From NCBI GenBank assembly GCA_016213125.1, contig JACRBR010000356.1, forward strand, positions 1 to 12,568: DNA of 12,568 nucleotides. Direction: 5' to 3'. Below, piece by piece: positions 5,330 to 11,565 of the stretch. The position numbers and the translations under genes are program-made. The first letter of the stretch is position 1. Each line of letters starts with the position of its first letter. The notes beneath the pieces are model-generated. The model did no database searches and was not told the origin of the DNA. It was given only the letters and a program-made list of their open reading frames with translations. The stretch comes from Chloroflexota bacterium (GTDB taxonomy: Bacteria > Chloroflexota > Dehalococcoidia > DSTF01 > JACRBR01).

Positions 5330-6565
5330 ATGTACGTCGACCTCAACAAGTCCCTCACCGACGAACAGAAGCTGCTGAAGCAGTCCATGCACGAGTTCGC
5401 GCGCGACGTCATGCGCCCCGCCAGCATCGCCATGGACAAGATGACGCCCGAAGAAACCATCGCCGAGGGCTCGCCCATGTGGGACGTCTTCCGCAGGGCG
5501 TACGAGCAGGGCATCCACCTCCGCGGCTTCCCCGAGGCCGTCGGCGGATCCGCCTTCGGCCCGCTGGAGTCGCACATCGTCAACGAGGAGTTCGGCTGGG
5601 GCAGCTCCGGCCTGGCCATCGCCCTCGCCGTCTGTTCGTTCCCCTTCGCCTTCGCGATGGGCCGCCGCGACCCGCAGATCATGGAGGAGATCGTCAACCC
5701 CTTCCTCACCGACCGCCAGGGCAAGTACATCGGCTGCTGGGCCATCACCGAGCCCGGACACGGGAGCGACACGCTCATGCCCGGCACGAAGTTCCACACC
5801 GACGAGAAGATCTTCTGGGGCCTGACCGCGACGGCGGACGGCGACGACTACATCATCAACGGCCAGAAATCGGCCTGGGTATCGAACGGCACCATCGCCA
5901 CGCACGCGCTCGCCTTCCTGGGCGTCGACCGCAGCAAGGGGATGGCCGGTGGCGGCGTTGCCATCATCCCGCTGAATCTCCCCGGCGTCTCGAAGGGCGC
6001 GCCGCTGAACAAGATCGGCCAGCGCGCCCTCAACCAGGGCGAGATCTTCTTCGACAGCGTCCGCATCCCGAAGACCTACATGCTGGTGCCGCCCGAGGCC
6101 TACACCGGCGCGATCGATGCCGTGCTGGCCGGGGCCAACGCCTACATGGGCTCCACCTTCACGGGCGTCGCCCGCGCAGCCTTCGAGGAGGCACTGACGT
6201 ACGCGCGCGACCGGATCCAGGGCGGCGTCCCCATCGTCGAGCACCAACTCGTCCAGAAGAAGCTGTTCGACATGTTCGTGAAGGTGGAGACCGCGCGCCA
6301 GATCTCCCGAGCCACGCTCGTCTACAACCAGGGCCAGTTCCCGCCCGGCACCGTGTACTCCATCAGCTCGAAGGTCTACTGCACGCAGGCCGCCTTCGAG
6401 GTCGCGAGCGATGCCATCCAGCTCCACGGCGGCATGGGCCTCACGAAGGAGCTGCTGGTCGAGATGCTCTTCCGCGACGCCCGCGCCAGCATGATCGAGG
6501 ACGGCTCCAACGATATCCTCTCCCTCACGGCAGCGAAGAAGATCATCGACACCTACGCGCCGTAG
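5330..6565 (+). CDS. Acyl-CoA dehydrogenase family flavoprotein
   Basis: A 411-residue FAD enzyme of the acyl-CoA dehydrogenase superfamily, which introduces a double bond between C-alpha and C-beta of acyl-CoA thioesters in fatty-acid or amino-acid breakdown. Seen: an N-terminal helical domain (1 to about 125, LTDEQKLLKQSMHEFARDVM); a middle beta domain (about 130-240) with the substrate/FAD-binding CWAITEPGHGSD; and a C-terminal helical domain with QLHGGMGLTKELLVEMLFRD. The catalytic-base position, YEGT in MCAD-type enzymes, reads IEDGSND here, keeping the Glu (Glu390) in a changed setting, so the acyl group used is uncertain. Length is normal and there is no signal peptide. Start: ATG with GGAG 6 nt upstream. 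It stands alone: no electron-transfer flavoprotein, thiolase or CoA ligase lies nearby, so the pathway cannot be read from context. A lipoprotein gene follows by 48 bp. Confidence 0.92.
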   Translation: MYVDLNKSLTDEQKLLKQSMHEFARDVMRPASIAMDKMTPEETIAEGSPMWDVFRRAYEQGIHLRGFPEAVGGSAFGPLESHIVNEEFGWGSSGLAIALAVCSFPFAFAMGRRDPQIMEEIVNPFLTDRQGKYIGCWAITEPGHGSDTLMPGTKFHTDEKIFWGLTATADGDDYIINGQKSAWVSNGTIATHALAFLGVDRSKGMAGGGVAIIPLNLPGVSKGAPLNKIGQRALNQGEIFFDSVRIPKTYMLVPPEAYTGAIDAVLAGANAYMGSTFTGVARAAFEEALTYARDRIQGGVPIVEHQLVQKKLFDMFVKVETARQISRATLVYNQGQFPPGTVYSISSKVYCTQAAFEVASDAIQLHGGMGLTKELLVEMLFRDARASMIEDGSNDILSLTAAKKIIDTYAP

Positions 6566-6613
6566 GGAACCTTGGGCCGTCCCCCGTCGTCTCAAAGCAA
6601 GGAGGCGGGTTCC

Positions 6614-7165
6614 GTGCGCGCGTTCCTGCGTTACAGCATCCTGTGGCTGCCCGCGGCGCTCCTGTTCATCGCCGCTTGCGGCTCCGGACCCGCGTGCGCA
6701 TGTTCGAAGGCGGCCACGCCCCGCGTATGCGCGCCCGTCACGCCTTCCGCCACGACCATCGCGCCCACGCTCGCGCCCGTCACGTATCCTCCTGTCCCGA
6801 CCGTGGAGTACGGCACGGCAACCGCAACGGTCCCGCCGTCGCCCGAGCCTGCCCCTTCTCATTCACCAACGATCACACCGACCCTCATGCCGCCGGATCC
6901 GAACATCCGCCCGACGGAGACGCCAGTGCCGCCGGCGCCGACACCAGGGCCCAGCGGCCTCCCGCTGACGGTCGCGGATATCGCCGTAAGCCCCGGGGGC
7001 TGTTACTACGCCTTCGTAGACCGGTGCTTCTGGGAGGAGGCCGAGCGCCGGGGCAGGCCGCCCGACGACGGCTCCGTGGTGCTCCTCAAAACGAACTGCG
7101 ATGAGAGCCTGGTCGCCCGCTTTGAGCCCGCCACTGGCACACTCGACGTGATGGTCGTGGACTAA
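6614..7165 (+). CDS. Lipoprotein with Pro/Thr-rich linker and unknown C-terminal domain
   Basis: A 183-residue exported protein that I do not recognise. Seen: a signal peptide with a hydrophobic core (SILWLPAALLF) ending in the lipobox IAAC (lipidated Cys22); a Pro/Thr/Ser/Ala-rich linker (about 32-114); and a compact C-terminal region (about 115-183) with Cys130, Cys138 and Cys162, an aromatic patch (GGCYYAFVDRCFW) and a beta-rich end (SLVARFEPATGTLDVMVVD). Further cysteines lie just after the lipobox (ACGSGPACAC). Start choice: a GTG at 6614 with a textbook AAGGAGG 8 nt upstream, which places the signal peptide at the very N-terminus; the in-frame ATG at 6572 would add 14 residues and bury the ribosome site. 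Its stop overlaps that of the convergent gene by 4 bp. A surface role is likely, but the function is unknown. Confidence 0.8.
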   Translation: MRAFLRYSILWLPAALLFIAACGSGPACACSKAATPRVCAPVTPSATTIAPTLAPVTYPPVPTVEYGTATATVPPSPEPAPSHSPTITPTLMPPDPNIRPTETPVPPAPTPGPSGLPLTVADIAVSPGGCYYAFVDRCFWEEAERRGRPPDDGSVVLLKTNCDESLVARFEPATGTLDVMVVD

Positions 7166-8163
7166 CAGCTACCCAGCGTGTACGTCGCGATGGGGATCCC
7201 CGCATCGAGAAGCTGCACGTCGACGCGCTCCAGCGTGCCCTGCGCCGGCGGGCTGGTGGCGACCGCGAACGTATCGTTCGTGCTCGACCCGGGGCTGATC
7301 TCGAACGTCCGGGCGCCCGAGAGACGGCAGCCGTTCATGTACAGGTTAAACAGGATCTGATTGGCTGACCCGGCATCGTACGCCACGAAAACCGACACCA
7401 CTTCACCCTCATCGAGGACCGTCCCGACCTCCGGCGTCACCTCCACCAGGCGGATCGTCGGGTGGAGGCGCGGCTGGTCGCAGCGCTCGTTGTCGGCCAC
7501 CTGCGACTGCCACTTCACCTCGGGCGTCAGGAAATGGCCGATGACGACCGTGTACTGGCAAATCACGGCCGGGCGCAGGTAGTTGGCGTCGATCGAGAAC
7601 ATGCTCGTCAGCGTCGCCGACCCCGACGATCCTGGCACGACCTCGTACGCACTTGCCAGGCTGTAGGTGTTGCAGTCGATGTACGAGTAGCAGTACTCGA
7701 TGGTCCATCCCAGCACGTTGCTCACCGGCCCCGCCTGGTAGTTCACGTTGACGGTGATCGGTATCGGCGGCGCTGTCACCTCCGTCCCCACGGGCGGGTC
7801 CACCGAGATCACGTCGATCGCCGGCTGCTTCGCCGGGTCGATCGTCGGCGTGGCCGTCGGGGGAAGCGGTAGCGGCGTGCTTGGCGGCCGCGTGGCGGCA
7901 GCGGTGACCGGAGATGCCGCCACCGTGACTGTGGCGACCGGCGAGCGTGTCGGCGAAGCAGCGGGCGTGGCCGTGCGGGTGCGCGTCGCAACGGGCGATG
8001 CTGTTGCAACTGCGCTCTTCGGTTCGCCGTCCCCATCGCCGCCGGTCAGCGCGTTCACGGCGAAGCCCGCCGAGAACAGGAGGCCGCCCAGGACCGCGGC
8101 GCCCACGACAAGGAGCGCCACCTTCCGGCGATCCCGTGGTGGCGGGCCTGAATCGAGCCTCAT
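7162..8163 (-). CDS. Membrane-anchored protein with two Ig-like repeats
   Basis: A 333-residue surface protein with no recognised function. Seen: a short basic cytoplasmic tail (RLDSGPPPRDRRK), one membrane segment (about 15-37), a long Thr/Pro/Ala linker (about 50-110), and two tandem beta-rich units. Unit A (about 114-229) begins IDVISVDPPVGTEV and unit B (about 235-333) begins IRLVEVTPEVGTVL; both continue with a V-x-V-x-Y-x-AG strand and later PGSS, so they look like duplicated Ig-like domains. Six cysteines (158, 164, 202, 228, 279, 333) could form disulfides outside the cell. The lack of a lipobox and the N-terminal basic tail favour a type II membrane anchor. Start: the ATG at 8163 has AGGAG about 6 nt upstream. 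Its TAG stop overlaps the TAA of the convergent lipoprotein gene. It is divergent from the deoxyhypusine-synthase-like gene, 56 bp apart. Confidence 0.85.
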   Translation of the reverse strand: MRLDSGPPPRDRRKVALLVVGAAVLGGLLFSAGFAVNALTGGDGDGEPKSAVATASPVATRTRTATPAASPTRSPVATVTVAASPVTAAATRPPSTPLPLPPTATPTIDPAKQPAIDVISVDPPVGTEVTAPPIPITVNVNYQAGPVSNVLGWTIEYCYSYIDCNTYSLASAYEVVPGSSGSATLTSMFSIDANYLRPAVICQYTVVIGHFLTPEVKWQSQVADNERCDQPRLHPTIRLVEVTPEVGTVLDEGEVVSVFVAYDAGSANQILFNLYMNGCRLSGARTFEISPGSSTNDTFAVATSPPAQGTLERVDVQLLDAGIPIATYTLGSC

Positions 8164-8207
8164 ACGCGCTCCTCTCGATAAGTCTCGCCCACAAGTCCCC
8201 CCGCGGC

Positions 8208-8213
8208 TACCCT
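8208..8213 (+). promoter_or_regulatory. Putative leaderless -10 box of the deoxyhypusine-synthase-like gene
   Basis: GGCTACCCT with TACCCT (TANNNT type) exactly 6 nt (TCCCCC) before the ATG at 8220. The bases before the start are pyrimidine-rich with no Shine-Dalgarno sequence, which argues for a leaderless transcript. Confidence 0.45.
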
Positions 8214-8219
8214 TCCCCC

Positions 8220-9293
8220 ATGCCCGCCGACAAGTATCTCCACACGCCTATCACCCGCTTCCAGCCGGATTCCGCCGGCACGCTGCGCGCCTTCGTCGAG
8301 GCCCTTGGCCGGACCGGAGGGCAGCCGCGACGCCTTGCGACGGCCGTCGACCTCTGGTCGAAGATGCTGGAGCGCGATCGTGTGGTCTTCTGCTCGATCG
8401 CCGGGGCCCCGGTGCCCCTGGGGTTCGGACCCGCGATCGCCTCCTTCATCGAGCGCGGCCGTATCGACGTGCTCGACATCACCGGAGCCCAACTCACCCA
8501 CGACATGCTCGAGGTGTACGGCGCGAGGCACTACCAGGGGCACACGACGGCCGACGACAAGGCCCTCGCGGCTGACGAGATCAACCGCTTCTGGGACACG
8601 TTCGGCGAGGAGCAGGACTACCGCCGCGTCGAACCGACGATCTTTGAATTCGCCCGCACGCTGCCCGACCGCCCCATGACCACGCGCGAGTACACCTACC
8701 GCCTGGGTGGCTGGTTCAAGGACGTCGGCTCGCAGAACGGCATCATCACGGCAGCCTTCGACGCGGCAACGCCCGTCTACTGCCCCGCCATCGGGGACTC
8801 CGTGGTGGGCATGGACCTGGGCTTCTTCCGGGCTGAGGAGGGCAAGCGCATCGTCTTCGACGTCGTCCAGGACGTGCTCGAGATGTCGGCTATCTGCCTT
8901 CTCGCCGAGGAGTTGGGCTTGCGGACGGCCACCGTGATCTTCGGTGGCGGCGCGCCCCGAAACCACATCCAGCAGTCGCAGATCGGCACCTACATGTTCC
9001 AGCAGAAAGGCAAGGGCCACGCCGAAGCCGTCCGCTTCAGCGTCGAGCCCGTGGAAACGGGCGGCCTCTCCGGCTCCACCATCTCCGAGGGCATCAGCTG
9101 GAAGAAGTTCGATCCCGAGGTCGAGGCGGCCGAGGTCTTTCTCGACTCGAACCTCTCGATCGCCGTCACGTCGTCGCTCGTCGCCGATCGCGACAGCACG
9201 CGCCAAATGCGGTTCCGCCACGAGGACGACGGCACGCTGTCGGTGGTGCACGCGGGCAAGGCGTACAACCTGTCGGAGAAGTTCGGCTTCTAG
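8220..9293 (+). CDS. Deoxyhypusine synthase-family protein
   Basis: A 357-residue enzyme of the deoxyhypusine synthase (DHS) family. DHS transfers the aminobutyl group of spermidine with NAD to a lysine of eIF5A in eukaryotes and archaea. Bacteria lack eIF5A, and the fold has been reused for homospermidine synthesis in plants, so a polyamine-forming role is the likeliest guess here. Seen: PVYCPAIGDSVVGMDLGF at 185-202, a GGG loop with a DHS-like His (GGGAPRNH, His249), and GISWKKF with Lys296 at the position of human DHS Lys329, the lysine that carries the enzyme intermediate. Length matches the family (about 340-370). Start: the ATG at 8220; longer in-frame reading crosses the divergent gene. 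It has no Shine-Dalgarno sequence but a TACCCT box 6 nt upstream. No spermidine-synthesis or other polyamine gene lies in the window. Confidence 0.88.
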   Translation: MPADKYLHTPITRFQPDSAGTLRAFVEALGRTGGQPRRLATAVDLWSKMLERDRVVFCSIAGAPVPLGFGPAIASFIERGRIDVLDITGAQLTHDMLEVYGARHYQGHTTADDKALAADEINRFWDTFGEEQDYRRVEPTIFEFARTLPDRPMTTREYTYRLGGWFKDVGSQNGIITAAFDAATPVYCPAIGDSVVGMDLGFFRAEEGKRIVFDVVQDVLEMSAICLLAEELGLRTATVIFGGGAPRNHIQQSQIGTYMFQQKGKGHAEAVRFSVEPVETGGLSGSTISEGISWKKFDPEVEAAEVFLDSNLSIAVTSSLVADRDSTRQMRFRHEDDGTLSVVHAGKAYNLSEKFGF

Positions 9294-9358
9294 TCCACGC
9301 CGCGCGCGTCCGCATCATGCGTTCTTATCTGCTCGCCGGGGGATAGAAAGCGAGTTCC

Positions 9359-10726
9359 GTGGCCACGAACCGCACAGAGCCGATCTCCAACGCACCTCTC
9401 CCGAAACGCCTCATGCGCCCGCTGGAGGAGTTCCTCAGCACGGAGACACTTGGCGGCATCCTGCTGCTCGTCGCCGCAGTCGCAGCCCTGATCTGGGCCA
9501 ACGCGCCCGGCGATTCCTACCACGACTTCTGGGCCTCGCGCATGGTCATCGACCTCGACGTGGTCTCGCTCGACCTCGATCTCGCGGAGTGGGTCAACGA
9601 CGCGCTCATGGCCGTGTTCTTCTTCGTCGTCGGCCTGGAGATCAAACGCGAGCTGCTGCGCGGCGAGCTGGCCGATCCGCGCCGCGCGGCCTTCCCCGTC
9701 GCAGCGGCTCTCGGCGGCATGATCGCGCCTGCCTGCGCCTTCCTCGCCTTGAACGCCGGTACTGATGGTGCTCGAGGTTGGGGTGTCCCGATGGCCACGG
9801 ACATCGCGTTCGCCGTCGGCGTCATGGCGCTGCTTGGAAACCGCGTGCCGGTGTCGCTGAAGGTCTTCCTGCTCGCACTAGCCATCGCCGACGACCTGGG
9901 AGCGATCGCCGTCATCGCGGTGTTCTACACCGACGACCTGAAGCTCGAGTGGCTCGGGTTCGCCGTCGCCCTTCTCGGCCTCACCTACGTGATGGGTCGC
10001 GCCGGCATCCGCGACGTCATCGTCTATGTCGGGATCGCCATTGTCGCCTGGGTCGCTGTCCACGAGTCCGGCGTGCACGCGACGATCGCAGGCGTGGCCT
10101 TCGGCCTGATGACACCGATCAAGCCCATCTTCAGCCGGGAACACCTTTCGTCATCGGCGCTGGATCTCGTGGTCCAGGCGCGCGAGGCCGAAGGGCGTGG
10201 CGGGCCGGGTGACGACGACCGGAACGCCGCTCTCCGCGACCTGGAGGAACTCGCCCGGGAGAGCCAGCCCATCCTCGACCGGCTGGAGCACGCACTCCAC
10301 CCCTGGACCAGCTACGTCATCATCCCCATCTTCGCGCTCGCGAACGCCGGCGTCGATCTTGGTGGCGACGCCATCTCCGCTGCCGCTACTTCGCGAGTCA
10401 CGGCCGGGGTCGCGGTGGGGTTGATGCTCGGGAAGCCTCTTGGCATCCTCGCGTTCTCGTGGCTGGCCGTCAGGACGGGCATCGCTGCCCTCCCGGCAAG
10501 CGCCACCTGGTCCCACATCCTTGGCGTGGGCTTCATCGCCGGCATCGGATTCACCGTGTCGATCTTCGTGTCCAACCTGGCATACACCGACGCGGCTTTC
10601 GTTCAGGAGGCGAAGCTCGGCATCCTCGGCGGCTCGCTGCTCGCGGGCGTCATCGGTCTTGCCGCGCTCGGCTTCATCACAAGACCGTCACAAGCGGCAG
10701 AGGGCGGTGGCGCCCGGGTAACCTGA
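9359..10726 (+). CDS. nhaA: Na+/H+ antiporter NhaA
   Basis: A 455-residue inner-membrane antiporter that expels Na+ (or Li+) in exchange for protons, supporting pH and salt tolerance. Seen: about 11-12 hydrophobic segments; the family opening LGGILLLVAAVAALIWAN; PMATDIAFAVG with Asp148 (E. coli Asp133); AIADDLGAI with Asp178-Asp179 (E. coli Asp163-Asp164, the ion site); SGVHATIAGV with His240 (E. coli His225, pH response); and LGKPLGI with Lys359 (E. coli Lys300). A hydrophilic loop of about 50 residues (258-310, rich in Asp, Glu and Arg) interrupts the membrane segments and is longer than in E. coli. Start: GTG at 9359, with only a weak purine-rich stretch (GATAGAAAG) upstream; an ATG 18 codons in, at 9413, is a possible alternative. 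It is 65 bp after the DHS-family gene on the same strand, with no obvious terminator between. Confidence 0.94.
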   Translation: MATNRTEPISNAPLPKRLMRPLEEFLSTETLGGILLLVAAVAALIWANAPGDSYHDFWASRMVIDLDVVSLDLDLAEWVNDALMAVFFFVVGLEIKRELLRGELADPRRAAFPVAAALGGMIAPACAFLALNAGTDGARGWGVPMATDIAFAVGVMALLGNRVPVSLKVFLLALAIADDLGAIAVIAVFYTDDLKLEWLGFAVALLGLTYVMGRAGIRDVIVYVGIAIVAWVAVHESGVHATIAGVAFGLMTPIKPIFSREHLSSSALDLVVQAREAEGRGGPGDDDRNAALRDLEELARESQPILDRLEHALHPWTSYVIIPIFALANAGVDLGGDAISAAATSRVTAGVAVGLMLGKPLGILAFSWLAVRTGIAALPASATWSHILGVGFIAGIGFTVSIFVSNLAYTDAAFVQEAKLGILGGSLLAGVIGLAALGFITRPSQAAEGGGARVT

Positions 10727-10751
10727 GGCGTGTTCAGGTGTTAAGAACCAT

Positions 10752-10937
10752 ATGACTACACGATTCCTCATCGGACCGGGCGCGCACCGTACCGTGTCCA
10801 TCGTTCACCTCTGCCCGGCCTGCGAGGCACGTTACGTCACGGGCTCGATCTGCGACGCCTGCCTTCGCGACGCCGATACCGACGCCCCGCGAAAGCGCGC
10901 GATCCTCTTCCCGGCCGACTTCGCCGATCTCAGGTAA
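10752..10937 (+). CDS. Small CxxC/CxxC zinc-ribbon-like protein
   Basis: A 61-residue ORF 25 bp after nhaA on the same strand. Seen: two knuckles, CPAC (21-24) and CDAC (34-37), separated by 9 residues, which would bind one zinc ion; a basic N-terminal half (FLIGPGAHRTVSIVH) and a C-terminal tail RKRAILFPADFADLR. The spacing is that of small treble-clef or zinc-ribbon proteins, whose roles range from RNA or protein binding to unknown. Start: the only ATG, at 10752; AGGTG 11 nt upstream is a poor ribosome site, and TTAAGA at 10741-10746 could instead be a promoter element. Third codon positions are GC-rich as in its neighbours. I do not recognise a named family. Confidence 0.6.
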   Translation: MTTRFLIGPGAHRTVSIVHLCPACEARYVTGSICDACLRDADTDAPRKRAILFPADFADLR

Positions 10938-10956
10938 GGCCACGCGTTCGCAGCAG

Positions 10957-11010
10957 ACATTGAGGCGGTGCCCACAGGGGAGCCAGCGCGGGCTGAAGGC
11001 CCCCGCTACG
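10957..11010. repeat. Degenerate REP-like extragenic palindrome
   Basis: GAGGCGGTGCCCACAGGGGA followed by AGCGCGGGCTGAAGGCCCCCGCTACG: an imperfect dyad (AGCG-GGGC against GCCCCCGCT) of the widespread 'GCGGGCTGAAGCCCGC' extragenic type, lying between two convergent genes. It is a different family from the GGGCGAGGCAGTG repeat near 3581, although both are followed by CTACG. Confidence 0.4.
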
Positions 11011-11032
11011 GAGCTAGTCGCCGACAACGCAA

Positions 11033-11058
11033 GAAGGGCCCCATGTTCGAGGCCCTTC
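11033..11058. terminator. Hairpin terminator between convergent zinc-ribbon genes
   Basis: GAAGGGCC (11033-11040), a 10-nt loop, then GGCCCTTC (11051-11058): a perfect 8-bp stem. It is followed by ATCTGTCTTCG on the plus side and TTGCGTTGT on the minus side, moderately T-rich in both directions. It lies 24 bp from the end of the minus-strand zinc-ribbon gene and about 95 bp after the small CxxC gene, so it probably serves both. Confidence 0.65.
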
Positions 11059-11081
11059 ATCTGTCTTCGTGATTGCCGGTG

Positions 11082-11447
11082 TCAGCTGGCCCGCTCCGAC
11101 GGGCCCTCGCCCTCCGGGCCGCGCACCTTGGAGTAGCAGTTGCTGCAATACACCGGCCGGTCGCCGCGTGGCTGGAACGGCACCTCGGTCATCATGCCGC
11201 ACTCCGCGCAGGTCGCCGGGTGCATCTGGCGCGGCGTGCGTCCGCCGAAGCTGGCGAAGACGCCGTAGCGCACGTACCCCTCATCGGGCTCGCGCGTCTG
11301 GTTCGTCTTCCGGGCCGAGCGGCACGACGTACAGCGCACCGGCTCGTTCTGTAGCCCCTTGTTGGCATAGAACTCCTGCTCGCCCGCGGTAAAGGTGAAG
11401 TTCTGCTTGCAGTCGCGGCAGACGAGCGTTTTGTCGGCGAAGCTCAA
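11082..11447 (-). CDS. Double zinc-ribbon protein (zf-trcl plus CxxC-x17-CxxC)
   Basis: A 121-residue protein with two zinc modules. The N-terminal one (about 8-48) has CRDC and CTSC knuckles around FTFTAGEQEFYANKG, matching the probable zinc-ribbon domain zf-trcl; the second (about 79-107) has CAEC, 17 residues, then CSNC, matching the CxxC-x17-CxxC module. The two are often joined in Chloroflexota and related phyla. The biochemical role is not established; a nucleic-acid or protein-binding role is a guess. Start choice: a TTG at 11447 gives MSFADKTLVCRDC, the usual start of such proteins, with GAGGGAGGA just upstream (4-nt gap). Another in-frame TTG at 11465 would translate the ribosome site itself, so it is rejected. 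A promoter and a hairpin leader lie upstream. Confidence 0.82.
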   Translation of the reverse strand: MSFADKTLVCRDCKQNFTFTAGEQEFYANKGLQNEPVRCTSCRSARKTNQTREPDEGYVRYGVFASFGGRTPRQMHPATCAECGMMTEVPFQPRGDRPVYCSNCYSKVRGPEGEGPSERAS

Positions 11448-11469
11448 AGGTCCTCCCTCGGACAACGAA

Positions 11470-11492
11470 TGTGCGGCCCACAGGGCCGCACA
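11470..11492 (-). terminator. Perfect 10-bp hairpin between murJ and the zinc-ribbon gene
   Basis: On the plus strand TGTGCGGCCC (11470-11479), loop ACA, GGGCCGCACA (11483-11492). Read on the minus strand the stem is followed by TTCGTTGTCC, fairly T-rich, as in an intrinsic terminator. It lies 74 bp after the murJ stop, but also downstream of the likely promoter of the zinc-ribbon gene and 23 bp before its start codon, so it may act as an attenuator or leader hairpin instead of, or as well as, ending murJ transcription. Confidence 0.6.
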
Positions 11493-11522
11493 ACAAACTG
11501 ACGAGCCTGGACCACCAGAACC

Positions 11523-11552
11523 AGTATAGCCATTGGCCAGCTGCCCTCACAA
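11523..11552 (-). promoter_or_regulatory. Putative promoter of the zinc-ribbon gene
   Basis: On the minus strand TTGTGA (11552-11547; 4 of 6 bases of TTGACA), an 18-bp spacer, then TATACT (11528-11523; 5 of 6 bases of TATAAT). It is the best sigma-70-type promoter in the window. Transcription would start near 11516, giving a leader of about 70 nt that includes the perfect hairpin at 11470-11492. Confidence 0.5.
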
Positions 11553-11565
11553 GACGGGCAACCAC

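Noticed and set aside
5069..6862. A 597-codon open frame on the minus strand opposite the acyl-CoA dehydrogenase gene
   Set aside because: Its translation is Arg/Asp/Gly/Val-rich low complexity with no motif and mirrors the codon pattern of the real gene; such antisense frames are common in GC-rich DNA.
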